Source: Saprospiraceae bacterium | Lineage (GTDB): Bacteria; Bacteroidota; Bacteroidia; Chitinophagales; Saprospiraceae | Direction of reading: 5' to 3' | Assembly: GCA_013001975.1 (NCBI GenBank) | Contig: JABDKX010000036.1 | Coordinates: 1 to 44,926, forward strand | Length of the DNA stretch: 44,926 nt | In this document: positions 9,140-17,754 of the stretch, in pieces | Layout of the letters: each line of letters begins with the position of its first letter | Numbering within the stretch: the stretch's first letter is position 1 | Notes under the pieces: generated by a model | What the model was told of the DNA's origin: nothing | Database searches by the model: none | Seen by the model: only the letters and a program-made list of their open reading frames with translations | Translations under genes and position numbers: made by a program

Positions 9140-9937
9140 CTAGTCTACCTTTTTCCATCTTATAAATTGAACATCAGAAGATGGTGCATTTGGGTCTTCA
9201 CTAATAAATGGATATTGAACTTTTGAAAGAAAAAGCCCTTGTGGATATGCCGTTTTAATGTTTATTGGAAGATGTTCAATGAAGGACTTTTCAAACGCTT
9301 CAATACTTAACCTACCTTCCCCTACTGCAAACAATCGAGAAACAATAATTCTAATCATTCCTCTCAAAAAACGGTTTGCAGATATTTCAAATCTGTAGCG
9401 AGAACCATTTTCGCTTTTAAATAATTTGACAGAAGTGATATGGCAAATTGTCGTCTTGTGCTTATCAGGTTGTTTACAAAAGTTTTTAAAATCACGCTGC
9501 CCTTCAATTATTTTCAAGCACTTGAGCATTCTACTAAAATCCAATTCTCTGGATTGATAAAAACTGATATCACTGATAAAAGGGTTTGGTGAGCAATGGA
9601 AGTGATAGTTGTAGATACGTTGAATGGCATCAAATCTGGCATTATTGGTTTCTCCTACTTCAAATAATTTCAGGAAAACAATATCATCAGGCAGTGCCAA
9701 GTTCATTCTAAAACACAGGTCAAAGTCAAGTTCAGAACGGAGATCAAAATGGAAATAAAATTGACTTGCATGAACGCCAGCATCTGTTCTTCCACATCCC
9801 GAAATTATGCACTTATATTTTAAGACCTTTGTCAATTGCTCTTCAACAATTTGTTGAACTGTATTGGCAGTATTCGTTTGCCTTTGCCAACCATGGTACC
9901 GAGATCCTTTATAGGAAATTAAAACAAATACTTTCAA
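9140..9937 (-). CDS. truA: TruA: tRNA pseudouridine(38-40) synthase
   Basis: Converts uridines 38-40 in the tRNA anticodon arm to pseudouridine, in the cytoplasm. 265 aa, normal for TruA. The N-terminus MKVFVLISYKGSRYHGWQRQ matches the family start, and GCGRTDAGVHA carries the catalytic Asp (D52). FLRGMIRII near the C-terminus is also typical. The start is TTG: the frame upstream has no ATG before a stop, and the ATG at 9960 is out of frame. It follows the lipoprotein gene by 38 bp, so it is probably the last gene of the ABC-transporter operon. Confidence 0.95.
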   Translation of the reverse strand: MKVFVLISYKGSRYHGWQRQTNTANTVQQIVEEQLTKVLKYKCIISGCGRTDAGVHASQFYFHFDLRSELDFDLCFRMNLALPDDIVFLKLFEVGETNNARFDAIQRIYNYHFHCSPNPFISDISFYQSRELDFSRMLKCLKIIEGQRDFKNFCKQPDKHKTTICHITSVKLFKSENGSRYRFEISANRFLRGMIRIIVSRLFAVGEGRLSIEAFEKSFIEHLPINIKTAYPQGLFLSKVQYPFISEDPNAPSSDVQFIRWKKVD

Positions 9938-9975
9938 GATTTTACGTGGGCTAAAATCATTAATAATTAAATTTT

Positions 9976-10518
9976 TTATTGAAAGGTGGCGTCAAAATCC
10001 AATGTTTTGACATATGGTTGCACGATTTCCAGATGACCTTGAACGCGCCAATCGCCATTGGTAAGTTTTTCGCCTTGCATACAACCATCTTTGACCTGTC
10101 TGAATTCAACATCCACACAAAAGCACCCTATTCGGTGTTTCACATTTAAAATATCAAAATCATTCCCTTCAGCTATAAAACTGGTCGCATTTTTATCAAT
10201 TTCAAAAACAACGGTGTCCGTGGTTTCATCATCGGCTATTTCAATTACACCTGGCGTATATAAGTTTACTATAAAAACAACATTTTCTCCATTTACTACT
10301 TGTGCATCATTTTCATGAACTATAGTTGCATTTTCCCTTACTTCATATGTGCATTCAAAATTTTTTTTACAGTCATTAGAAAAGTGTTCCCCTGTATCTT
10401 CAAAACAATCAAAGAGACATACGTCACAAGGCTTTTGTGGTGTCAAATCATTTTGATCATCACAACCCATACTAAAAAGTATAACATTTAAAACCAATAG
10501 AAAAGATAAAGTCTTCAT
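9976..10518 (-). CDS. Cys-rich lipoprotein of unknown function
   Basis: 180 aa with a type II signal peptide; the lipobox FSMGC puts the lipidated Cys at residue 19. The mature part is Cys-rich: a cluster of Cys in the first 40 residues (PCDVCLFDC, NDCKKNFEC), then GCFC and DGC, suggesting disulphides in the periplasm or on the surface. The rest reads as a beta-sandwich-like sequence (VVFIVNLYTPGVIEIADDE). I recognise no family. It starts 22 bp after the ABC permease stop and precedes truA, so it is probably cotranscribed with the transporter and could be its accessory factor (inference). Confidence 0.75.
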   Translation of the reverse strand: MKTLSFLLVLNVILFSMGCDDQNDLTPQKPCDVCLFDCFEDTGEHFSNDCKKNFECTYEVRENATIVHENDAQVVNGENVVFIVNLYTPGVIEIADDETTDTVVFEIDKNATSFIAEGNDFDILNVKHRIGCFCVDVEFRQVKDGCMQGEKLTNGDWRVQGHLEIVQPYVKTLDFDATFQ

Positions 10519-10540
10519 AAGGCATGTCAGATTTATACTA

Positions 10541-13078
10541 CTAAGATACTTCCTTTCTTAAAACCTCCAACGGCGATTTGTTAATCACATCTCTGGTATT
10601 AAATAATCCTATGGTTACCGTTAAACCGGTAATAAATATCAAAATGAAGAAAATGGGTAGCCATTGGATATCGAATATGAGATCCAATTGATAGGTTGCG
10701 ATGAGATAGCTTCCTATGACAGCAATAATAATTCCAGTTGAAGCTGAAATGATACCTAGAATGAAATATTCTGTGGCACTAATTTTTAAAATCTGCTTTC
10801 TATTGGCACCAATTGTCCTTAAAAGCACGCTTTCTTTGATTCTTTGAAATTTGCTTAAAAGCAAAGAACTGATTAATACGATAAGTCCTGTTAAGATACT
10901 GAATCCTGCCATAAATTTAATTATGTAAGATATCTTTGAGAGAATATCGTTTAATGTGTTAAGAATCGATCCCAAATCGACTGCAGTCACGTTAGGAAAC
11001 GTTTTAACGACTTCTCTCCTATACTTTGCCATGACAGTATTGTTTGGCGTTTTAGTGACAAGGACGTGAAACTGAGGTGCATTTTCCAAAACACCGGTTG
11101 GAAATAAAATGAAGAATCGCGTTCGCATTGATTTGAATTCAATCTCTCTTAAACTTCCGATGTAGGTTGTAATTAGTGCACCTTGAACATTCCAAACCAG
11201 TTCATCTCCAATTTCGACATCTAAATTTTCTGCAAATCCTTGATCTAAGGAAACAAAAATAGAATCTGAATCTGGTGTATAAGGTATTAATTTACCTTCC
11301 AATAATTTTTCGTCGCTTTCTAACGTATCTCGATAGGTGACTCTGGCCTCACGGTTTATTGCCCAACGTCTTGCAGTTCTCGTCGTATCTGCCATCCATT
11401 CCGTCTTCGTTTTTCCTTTCCAACCAGCTAATCGCATAGTAACAATTGGCACTTGCTGAGATACAGGCATATCATAAGACTCCGTTATTTCAGCCAGTTG
11501 CTCTGTTTGGTTTGATTCAATACCATACAATATCATATTAGGTTGAGAACCCGCATCCATAGACGCGACATTATTTAATAACAAGCCTTGAATTATAAAT
11601 AAGATAGTAAGTATAGATGTACCTAAACCAATGGAAACAATCAATGTTTTAGTTTGATTATTTGGTCGGTATAAATTTGAAAGACCTTGCCTGAATACAA
11701 AACTCCATGATCTGGGAAAGACTCTTTTTATCGCCCACATTATAAATGTAGCTATTCCGTATAAAAATAAAAATGAAACGATAAGACCCAAAGTAAATAT
11801 AAATGCAGAAAGGAAGCTTCCTGTCAATAACTTTAAAAATAAAATCATGGAAATAAATATGCCCACATATACTAAATATTTCAAAGGGTCTTTAGGCTTG
11901 ACATCTTCGTCAAACGACGCTCTTAATGTACGTAATGGACTTATCTTTCTTACAGCTAATAATGGAACCAATGAAAAAAGACTTGTTATTACCGAACCAA
12001 TGACAATTCCTTCAATAATCGCTCTGGGCGAAACAGCCAAATCGACTTCATAAGGCAAAACATCTTTGAGAATAATCGGAAGCAAAACTTGAATCATTGA
12101 TCCAAGAAAAGCACCAATCAAAACACTGATAAAACCAAGAACAGAAATTTGCAAAAAATAAATCCAAAAAGATTCGTTGCTTTTCATGCCGATACATCGA
12201 AATACAGCTATTGAAGGAATTTTTGATTTTATATAAATGAGCACACTGCTGGCAACGCCAATACATCCTAGAATTAGTGATACCAGCGCTATTAAATTGA
12301 GAAAATTATTTAGCGAAGAAAATGCTCTGTCTAATCTTCTTGTTTGGTCTTCTATAGTTGTTATTCGAAAACTTTCGTTTCTAAATCGCTTTCTTCTTAC
12401 TTCATCGTTTTCCCATTCCTCCGTATCGAATGATGGCGGTAATTTATAGAAATAAGCATATTCTACCATACTTCCTGCTTTAACCAATTTGGTGTCAGCT
12501 AATTTTGAATTTGGAATGTATACTACAGGAGCAAATCCAGAACCAAGACTTATTGATCCAAAAGCACCACTTATTTTTCCGCCTATTTTAAATGACTCTT
12601 CTCCTAATTTAATTGAGTCTCCAATACTCAAATTTTGTTCCAGCATAAGGCCTTCGTCCACCAATGCTTCTCCGAGGCTTTGATAATTCGCGACAGCTGA
12701 TTGCGGTTCAGAATTTAATTGCCCATAAAAGGGAAATCGCCCTTGGATTGCTTTAATTCTAACAAATTGCGTTTCCCCACTTGAAGGAATATACGCCATT
12801 GAAAACATTTCAATTTCCATTGCCGATTCAGCAGGAAGGGAATCCACAATATTCAGAAGTTCTTCATTTAAAGATTTATTTCCTGATATTTTCAAATCAG
12901 CACCGAGAAGTGATTTTGATTGATTGCCAATATCATGAACAAGGTTATAATTAAAAGAATTAATCGCTACCAAAGCAGTAATTCCTAAAACGATAGAAGA
13001 CATAAACATAAAAAGCCTACCTCTGTTCTTTCTACTATCCCTTAAAGCTGTTTGTGCAAGAAACTTTAGTTTACTCAT
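10541..13078 (-). CDS. ABC transporter permease, FtsX/YbbP-like
   Basis: 845 aa, similar in size to E. coli YbbP (about 800). An N-terminal membrane helix (FMFMSSIVLGITALVAINSF) is followed by a large extracytoplasmic MacB-PCD-like domain, then a three-helix FtsX block (LIALVSLILGCIGVASSVLI onward). A further TM pair, a second periplasmic domain and a second FtsX block ending near RDVINKSPLEVLR complete it. This double-FtsX topology marks MacB/LolC/YbbP-type mechanotransmission permeases and not channel transporters; possible roles are lipid, lipoprotein or toxic-compound extraction. Its ATG overlaps the stop of the ATPase gene by 4 bp (ATGA), so the pair is translationally coupled. Confidence 0.93.
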   Translation of the reverse strand: MSKLKFLAQTALRDSRKNRGRLFMFMSSIVLGITALVAINSFNYNLVHDIGNQSKSLLGADLKISGNKSLNEELLNIVDSLPAESAMEIEMFSMAYIPSSGETQFVRIKAIQGRFPFYGQLNSEPQSAVANYQSLGEALVDEGLMLEQNLSIGDSIKLGEESFKIGGKISGAFGSISLGSGFAPVVYIPNSKLADTKLVKAGSMVEYAYFYKLPPSFDTEEWENDEVRRKRFRNESFRITTIEDQTRRLDRAFSSLNNFLNLIALVSLILGCIGVASSVLIYIKSKIPSIAVFRCIGMKSNESFWIYFLQISVLGFISVLIGAFLGSMIQVLLPIILKDVLPYEVDLAVSPRAIIEGIVIGSVITSLFSLVPLLAVRKISPLRTLRASFDEDVKPKDPLKYLVYVGIFISMILFLKLLTGSFLSAFIFTLGLIVSFLFLYGIATFIMWAIKRVFPRSWSFVFRQGLSNLYRPNNQTKTLIVSIGLGTSILTILFIIQGLLLNNVASMDAGSQPNMILYGIESNQTEQLAEITESYDMPVSQQVPIVTMRLAGWKGKTKTEWMADTTRTARRWAINREARVTYRDTLESDEKLLEGKLIPYTPDSDSIFVSLDQGFAENLDVEIGDELVWNVQGALITTYIGSLREIEFKSMRTRFFILFPTGVLENAPQFHVLVTKTPNNTVMAKYRREVVKTFPNVTAVDLGSILNTLNDILSKISYIIKFMAGFSILTGLIVLISSLLLSKFQRIKESVLLRTIGANRKQILKISATEYFILGIISASTGIIIAVIGSYLIATYQLDLIFDIQWLPIFFILIFITGLTVTIGLFNTRDVINKSPLEVLRKEVS

Positions 13079-13761
13079 AAGTTAACAGCGTTATCTGAAA
13101 TAACCTTTCCTCCTTTCAATTTAATAATCCGATTGGTTTTATTTGCTAATTCCAAATCATGCGTAACCAGGACGAGTGTTGTATGATGTTCTTTGTTAAG
13201 CTCAAATAAAAGAGATTCTATTTTATCACCTGTAACATCATCAAGGTTTCCTGTAGGTTCATCGGCAAATAAGATTTTAGGGGTATTACTAAAAGCTCTT
13301 GCAATTGAAACACGTTGCTGTTCTCCTCCGGATAATTGACTCGGATAATGCGTCATCCTTTCACCTAATCCTACTCTCTCCAATAAATCAGTAGCGATTT
13401 GTCTGGCATTTTTATTATTTAACAACTCCAAAGGAATCATTACATTTTCTAAAGCTGTCAAAGTCGGTATCAATTGAAAGTTTTGGAAAATAAAACCGAC
13501 ATTTTCATTTCTAAGCGTCGAACGCTCATCTTCTGTGAGATCGTTAATAACTTTTCCACATAATGTGATTTTTCCAGAACTGGGATTATCTAAGCCTGCA
13601 CACAATCCTAACAAGGTTGTTTTTCCGCTTCCTGATGGTCCGACGATAGATATGATATCTCCTAATTTAATATCAAAATTGATATCTTTAAGAACATCCA
13701 GTTCTCTATCTCCACTTTTATATTTTTTTCCTGCTGAAACGATATTCAGAATGTCCTCCAT
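13075..13761 (-). CDS. ABC transporter ATPase, LolD/YbbA-like
   Basis: 228 aa. Walker A GPSGSGKTT (41-49), Q-loop FIFQNFQLIP, signature LSGGEQQR (143-150), Walker B ILFADEPTGNLD (from 163) and the H-loop VTHD are all present. The long motif set and size match the MacB/LolD/YbbA group that powers FtsX-type permeases. It is the first gene of the operon and is divergent from the TesA-like gene. E. coli has the same tesA / ybbA-ybbP arrangement, so YbbA is the best analogy; the substrate is not known. Confidence 0.94.
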   Translation of the reverse strand: MEDILNIVSAGKKYKSGDRELDVLKDINFDIKLGDIISIVGPSGSGKTTLLGLCAGLDNPSSGKITLCGKVINDLTEDERSTLRNENVGFIFQNFQLIPTLTALENVMIPLELLNNKNARQIATDLLERVGLGERMTHYPSQLSGGEQQRVSIARAFSNTPKILFADEPTGNLDDVTGDKIESLLFELNKEHHTTLVLVTHDLELANKTNRIIKLKGGKVISDNAVNL

Positions 13762-13781
13762 TTTTTATTTGACTTTATGCT

Positions 13782-13789
13782 TATTTTTG
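13782..13789 (+). promoter_or_regulatory. Candidate -7 element (TATTTTTG) for the TesA-like gene
   Basis: An exact TAnnTTTG match in the 42-63 bp spacer between divergent genes. Transcription would begin near 13795, leaving about 30 nt before the ATG at 13825 but only about 10 nt before the ATG at 13804. This favours the downstream start. No well-spaced TTG lies upstream. Confidence 0.4.
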
Positions 13790-13824
13790 ACAAAAATTAA
13801 ACAATGCGCTTAAATCGAGATTTT

Positions 13825-14511
13825 ATGACAACTCGACTATTTATTGCACTCCTTCTAATTTTCAATTTAATCGGCTGCAAAGATAAACAGGATAACCAGA
13901 AAGAAGTTGTTCAAGAAGAGGTGAAAAAGACCAAAGATGATATAAAATCTACCGATGATACAAAAAAGACAATATTATGTTTTGGAAATAGTCTTACAGC
14001 AGGTTATGGCTTGGATGAAAAGTCTGCTTGGCCATATTTACTTGAACGCAGATTAGATTCATTATCTCTTGATTATACTGTTGTGAATGCTGGTATCAGT
14101 GGAGAAACCAGTTCAGGAGGTTTAAATCGCATTGATTGGGTACTTAATCAAAAGGTTGATGTTTTTATTTTGGAATTGGGCGCTAATGACATGTTACGTG
14201 GATTAGATGTCAACAGCACAGAAAAAAACTTAAAAGGTATTTTAGAAAAAGTACATGAAAAGTATCCAGGCATTCCGATTGTCGTAGCTGGCATGTTAGC
14301 TCCGCCAAATATGGGTAAGGATTATGAAAATAAATTTAAGTCCATTTACAGTAAACTTGCCAAGGATTTTAACGCAGTATTAATACCTTTTTTCCTTGAG
14401 GATGTGGCAGGAATTGAATCTTTGAATTTACCGGATGGAAAACATCCTAATGCTAAAGGGCAAAAGATAGTTTTAGAAAATGTCTGGTCTTACCTAAAGA
14501 AAGTATTATAA
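13825..14511 (+). CDS. TesA-like SGNH/GDSL esterase lipoprotein
   Basis: An arylesterase/lysophospholipase-type SGNH hydrolase anchored as a lipoprotein. The start at 13825 gives a clean lipoprotein signal (MTTRLFIALLLIFNLIGC, Cys18). The in-frame ATG at 13804 adds seven residues and is less likely. A charged linker leads to the hydrolase. Block I is CFGNSLTAGYG with the nucleophile Ser56, block II GISGETSSGG, block III LELGANDML, and block V DGKHPNAKG carries the Asp-His pair. The total (228 aa) matches TesA plus a linker. It is divergent from the YbbA/YbbP-like pair, as in E. coli, where TesA is a soluble periplasmic protein; lipid anchoring here is a difference. Confidence 0.9.
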   Translation: MTTRLFIALLLIFNLIGCKDKQDNQKEVVQEEVKKTKDDIKSTDDTKKTILCFGNSLTAGYGLDEKSAWPYLLERRLDSLSLDYTVVNAGISGETSSGGLNRIDWVLNQKVDVFILELGANDMLRGLDVNSTEKNLKGILEKVHEKYPGIPIVVAGMLAPPNMGKDYENKFKSIYSKLAKDFNAVLIPFFLEDVAGIESLNLPDGKHPNAKGQKIVLENVWSYLKKVL

Positions 14512-14513
14512 TT

Positions 14514-15413
14514 TTGAAGGTTTCAAAAGAACTCATATTTCTAAATCTAGGTATCATTTTTATGAGTACTTCCGGTATATTCGGAAGGCTTATTTCTATT
14601 AAACCAGAACTGGCTATATTTTACAGATGTTTACTGGCAGCCATCATGTTATTCTTATTTATAAGAATAAGGAAGTTACCATACAAAAATATTGTAAAAG
14701 ATGATAAGCGATTTATATTATTAGGTGGTGGACTGCTAGCATTCCATTGGGTTACTTACTTTTATGCACTTTCAATTCACAGCATTGCAATAGCCATTCT
14801 AACACTGCATACTTTTCCAGTAATGACAGCTATTTTTGAACCGTTGATATTAAAAACCAAGTTTCATTCCTATCATTTATTATTAGCTATTTTAGTTATG
14901 ATAGGCATATGGATTATTTTACCTTCTTTTGACATTGGCGACAAACTTGTATTAGCAACTTTATTTGGTATCGTATCTGCTCTATCTTATGCGCTCAGAA
15001 ATATTTGGACCAAGAAAGTGATGAGCAGGTATAATGGTTCCGTGATGATGTTTTACCAGGTATTTATTGCGATGGTCGTATTATCACCTTACCTATTTTT
15101 TTATGAGTCACATTTTACAACGAACGATTGGATTTTTATTCCTTGCTTGGCATTTGTGACAACGGTACTTGGGCACACATTATTGGTGAGTTCACTAAAA
15201 CATTATTCAGCAGTTACTGTTAGTTTGATCAGTTGTATCATTCCTATCTATGGTGTATTATGGGGCGTAATATTTATAAATGAAATTCCAAATTCTAAAA
15301 CCATTATTGGAGGTAGTTTGATTTTACTCAGCTTTATAGTTGAGTCTTACTTTTCGCAGCGAAACTATAATTTAAAAAAATCAATCATTATTAATACTAA
15401 AGATTTATCATGA
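14514..15413 (+). CDS. EamA/DMT-family transporter
   Basis: 299 aa with about ten predicted TM helices in two EamA halves, such as FLNLGIIFMSTSGIFGRL at the start and LISCIIPIYGVLWGVIFINE in the second repeat. A GG-LLAFHWVTYFYAL segment is typical of DMT exporters. The start is TTG, two bases after the TesA stop, suggesting an operon. Its stop overlaps the next ATG by 4 bp (ATGA). DMT proteins export amino acids, nucleosides or other metabolites; the substrate cannot be told. Confidence 0.9.
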   Translation: MKVSKELIFLNLGIIFMSTSGIFGRLISIKPELAIFYRCLLAAIMLFLFIRIRKLPYKNIVKDDKRFILLGGGLLAFHWVTYFYALSIHSIAIAILTLHTFPVMTAIFEPLILKTKFHSYHLLLAILVMIGIWIILPSFDIGDKLVLATLFGIVSALSYALRNIWTKKVMSRYNGSVMMFYQVFIAMVVLSPYLFFYESHFTTNDWIFIPCLAFVTTVLGHTLLVSSLKHYSAVTVSLISCIIPIYGVLWGVIFINEIPNSKTIIGGSLILLSFIVESYFSQRNYNLKKSIIINTKDLS

Positions 15414-16270
15414 ACGGAAAAATTAGAATAGGAGGCGTTCCAGAACACTTTAACTTGCCAATACATCTGGCCATTGAGAATGGAGATTTCGAATCTAGAA
15501 ATGTAAAAGTTGAGTGGACAACATTTTCAGGAGGGACGGGACAAATGACAAAAGCATTGAGAAATGATGAGGTTGATTTATGTGTTCTTTTAACAGAAGG
15601 AATTATTTCAGACATCATAAAAGGCAATAAAAGCAAGTTAATCAGTGTCTATGTAAAAACACCGTTATGTTGGGGCATTCATACAGGTGCTAAAAATGAA
15701 CTTTCGAACTATAAAGATATATATGATAAAAAATATGGCATCAGTCGATTTGGTTCAGGATCGCATTTAATGCCAATTGTTGATGCAAAAAGCCAAGGTC
15801 AAAATTTGGAAGAAGAACAATTTCATGTTATCAAAAACTTAGAAGGTGCTTTGATATCATTGGATAATCTTGAAACAGATGTTTTTTATTGGGAAAAATA
15901 TACGACTAAACCTTATGTCGACAGTGGCCGTCTGAAAAGAATAGGAGAATACGTTACGCCGTGGCCATGTTTTGTTATTGCTGCAACAGATAAAATTTTG
16001 GAAGAACAACCTGAAAATGTAATACGGGTTTTGAGAACAATTCATGATTCATGTGACCATTTTATGCAAAACGACAAGGCCATTGAAATGGTTTCAGAAC
16101 GATATAATCAAAAATTAGTTGATGTTGAAAGGTGGTTTCATTCAACAGAGTGGGCTATTCATGGATGGGTAAGTAACAAAATGATAGACAGCATAACTTA
16201 CCATTTGAAATTAGCGAATATTATTGATGCTGACGTAGAAATCCCTCCGCTGGTCTGGATTAAACAGTAA
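15410..16270 (+). CDS. Cytosolic type-2 periplasmic-binding-protein-like protein (Ca3427-like)
   Basis: 286 aa without a signal peptide or lipobox. GGVPEHFNLPIHLAIENGDF at the start, EVDLCVLLTEGI in the middle and a TPWPCFVIAATDK hinge segment fit the type-2 solute-binding fold, close to the thiamine-precursor/NMT1-like group and in particular the family named after Candida Ca3427. Lack of export indicates a cytoplasmic binder or enzyme, not an ABC-transporter receptor, and no ABC permease lies beside it. The start overlaps the EamA stop by 4 bp, so the two may handle the same metabolite (inference). A strong hairpin follows. Confidence 0.82.
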   Translation: MNGKIRIGGVPEHFNLPIHLAIENGDFESRNVKVEWTTFSGGTGQMTKALRNDEVDLCVLLTEGIISDIIKGNKSKLISVYVKTPLCWGIHTGAKNELSNYKDIYDKKYGISRFGSGSHLMPIVDAKSQGQNLEEEQFHVIKNLEGALISLDNLETDVFYWEKYTTKPYVDSGRLKRIGEYVTPWPCFVIAATDKILEEQPENVIRVLRTIHDSCDHFMQNDKAIEMVSERYNQKLVDVERWFHSTEWAIHGWVSNKMIDSITYHLKLANIIDADVEIPPLVWIKQ

Positions 16271-16272
16271 AT

Positions 16273-16309
16273 AAAAAAGCCTCCAATGAAATTCAAAGGA
16301 GGCTTTTTT
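16273..16309. terminator. Bidirectional terminator
   Basis: AAAAAAGCCTCC pairs with GGAGGCTTTTTT around a 13-nt loop, with an A run on the left and a T run on the right. It lies between two convergent genes ending at 16270 and 16325, so it can serve both. Confidence 0.9.
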
Positions 16310-16324
16310 ATATTTTCAAAGAAA

Positions 16325-17221
16325 TTACTTCTTCTTTCTAGCTGTTCTTTTAGGAGCAGCTTTTCTAGCAGTTGTTTTCTTTGCAGTAGTTTTCTTAGCA
16401 GTTGCTCTTTTCTTAGGAGCTGCTTTTTTTGCTGCTGCCTTTTTCTTCGGAGCTGCTTTTTTAGCTACTGTTTTTTTTGCAGTAGTCTTTTTAGCAGTTG
16501 CCTTTTTCTTAGGAGCTGCTTTTTTAGCTGCTGCCTTTTTCTTCGGTGCAGCTTTTTTAGCTGCTGCTTTTTTAGCTACTGTTTTTTTAGCAGCCTTCTT
16601 TTTAGTTCCAGATTTCATTTTATTACTATTTGCTATAAATCCAGGGACCTTCACATGTCCCCAATTCTCTCCACTTTCGATACGGTTAACTTGGGTGTGA
16701 CTAACATCATACTTAGCAGCAATTTTACTTTTCGGCATTCTACCTTTTACTAAGTGTTCTTTAATCTTCCTAACCTTCGCTTCCGTTAATTTTGGTTTTC
16801 CACCTTTCCTATGTGGTGTAAAACCATATTTTTTAGCACGGGCTCTTATATACTCTTTCCATTCGTCTTCAGTAACCCAAACTATATTATCTGCTTTATT
16901 ATTAAGTCTGTTTAAATCTTTATGAATAAAACGCGTTGCATTTTTCTTTTTTGGTTTTTTTGACCAATACTTTGCTACTTGCATATGAACATAAAGACCA
17001 TAACTTCCACCTTCTAACTTAATAGAAGACTTTAAATAATCTTTTTTATCTGGGGTTGGATTTAACGTGTGTTCAGAACCGTCATTTTTACTTTTTGATT
17101 TTATACGTCCTTTATTAGAGACGTAATATTCCATTTTCAAAGTTGGACGTGGAGTTTCAATTTTTTTCCAACGTTCACCTGAAAGGTTCTTAACTTTTTT
17201 TTGACGAGTTACGTTTGACAT
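16325..17221 (-). CDS. NUMOD4/HNH-like DNA-binding protein with HTH and histone-H1-like Lys/Ala tail
   Basis: 298 aa. Residues 14-55 match NUMOD4 (GERWKKI, then YYVSNKGRIKS), a module of homing endonucleases. Residues 73-118 look like an HNH core: H79 in VHMQVA, then HKDLNRLNN (H100, D102, N104, N107, N108) and NIVWVT, aligning position by position with HIDGNKTNN plus NLEWVT. Residues 144-188 form a helix-turn-helix (KIAAKYDVSHTQVNRIESG). Residues 203-298 are almost only K, A, T and P in an imperfect 32-residue duplication, like eukaryotic H1 tails or bacterial Hc1/AlgP. It begins 11 bp after hscB. A chromosome-binding protein domesticated from a homing endonuclease is my inference; nuclease activity cannot be excluded. 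Confidence 0.8.
   Translation of the reverse strand: MSNVTRQKKVKNLSGERWKKIETPRPTLKMEYYVSNKGRIKSKSKNDGSEHTLNPTPDKKDYLKSSIKLEGGSYGLYVHMQVAKYWSKKPKKKNATRFIHKDLNRLNNKADNIVWVTEDEWKEYIRARAKKYGFTPHRKGGKPKLTEAKVRKIKEHLVKGRMPKSKIAAKYDVSHTQVNRIESGENWGHVKVPGFIANSNKMKSGTKKKAAKKTVAKKAAAKKAAPKKKAAAKKAAPKKKATAKKTTAKKTVAKKAAPKKKAAAKKAAPKKRATAKKTTAKKTTARKAAPKRTARKKK
16328..16615 (-). repeat. Tandem duplication coding the Lys/Ala-rich tail
   Basis: Codons 203-298 of the NUMOD4/HNH-like gene. Two imperfect copies of about 32 codons share KKTVAKKAAPKKKAAAKKAA-like text with a few T/A and K/R changes. Arrays of this kind are prone to length change by slippage. Confidence 0.7.
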
Positions 17222-17232
17222 CGAATGTAGAT

Positions 17233-17754
17233 TTAATTATCAAAATTATTTTCGATTCTATTGAGATATTTTCGTTTAAGATAATAATCTTTAATTGATT
17301 CTAGGTGCTTTTTATTAGGATTATTAAAATCAAAGTTATTAATAAACTCGCTAACTTTCACAAAAATGTTCAAATGAATAGATTTTATTCTTTTTTGAAT
17401 GGCATTTTTGACTTCTTCTGACTTATCCATTTTGTAATCAAATATAAGTTCGTTCACTTCCATCATTTCCATTAAAAATTCTTGTGGAACTGATTCCTTA
17501 CCTTCTTCAAATTTAATGCCATTTAACTCCAGTAAATATTTAGTGCGAAGCATATCATCTTTTAAGGTTTTAAAACCTTCATTTATAAACGATGATTTCT
17601 CTAAAGCAGAAGTTTGATCATCCAAATTATCAAGCGTAAAATTATCAGGATGACTTTCTCTACTTAATGCATAATATCTTTTTCTCAACAGATCTTTATC
17701 GATTGAAAAACTCATTGGCAGATCGAATAAATTAAAGTAATTCAATTCTCTCAA
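17233..17754 (-). CDS. hscB: HscB: J-domain co-chaperone for Fe-S cluster assembly
   Basis: 173 aa, the normal HscB length. The N-terminal J domain has HPD at 35-37 (SRESHPDNF), preceded by LRKRYYALS. The C-terminal part (PQEFLMEMMEVNE...) matches the HscB oligomerisation domain that binds the scaffold IscU, so this is HscB and not a general DnaJ. With HscA it would drive cluster transfer from IscU. Its ATG directly abuts the rseP stop (17754/17755), so the two are probably cotranscribed. hscA and iscU are not in this window. Confidence 0.88.
   Translation of the reverse strand: MRELNYFNLFDLPMSFSIDKDLLRKRYYALSRESHPDNFTLDNLDDQTSALEKSSFINEGFKTLKDDMLRTKYLLELNGIKFEEGKESVPQEFLMEMMEVNELIFDYKMDKSEEVKNAIQKRIKSIHLNIFVKVSEFINNFDFNNPNKKHLESIKDYYLKRKYLNRIENNFDN

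Noticed and set aside
16286-16753. Plus-strand ORF rich in Phe, Ser and Cys
   Set aside because: It is the complement of the Lys/Ala-rich tail of the minus-strand NUMOD4/HNH-like gene; its odd composition is explained by that repeat.
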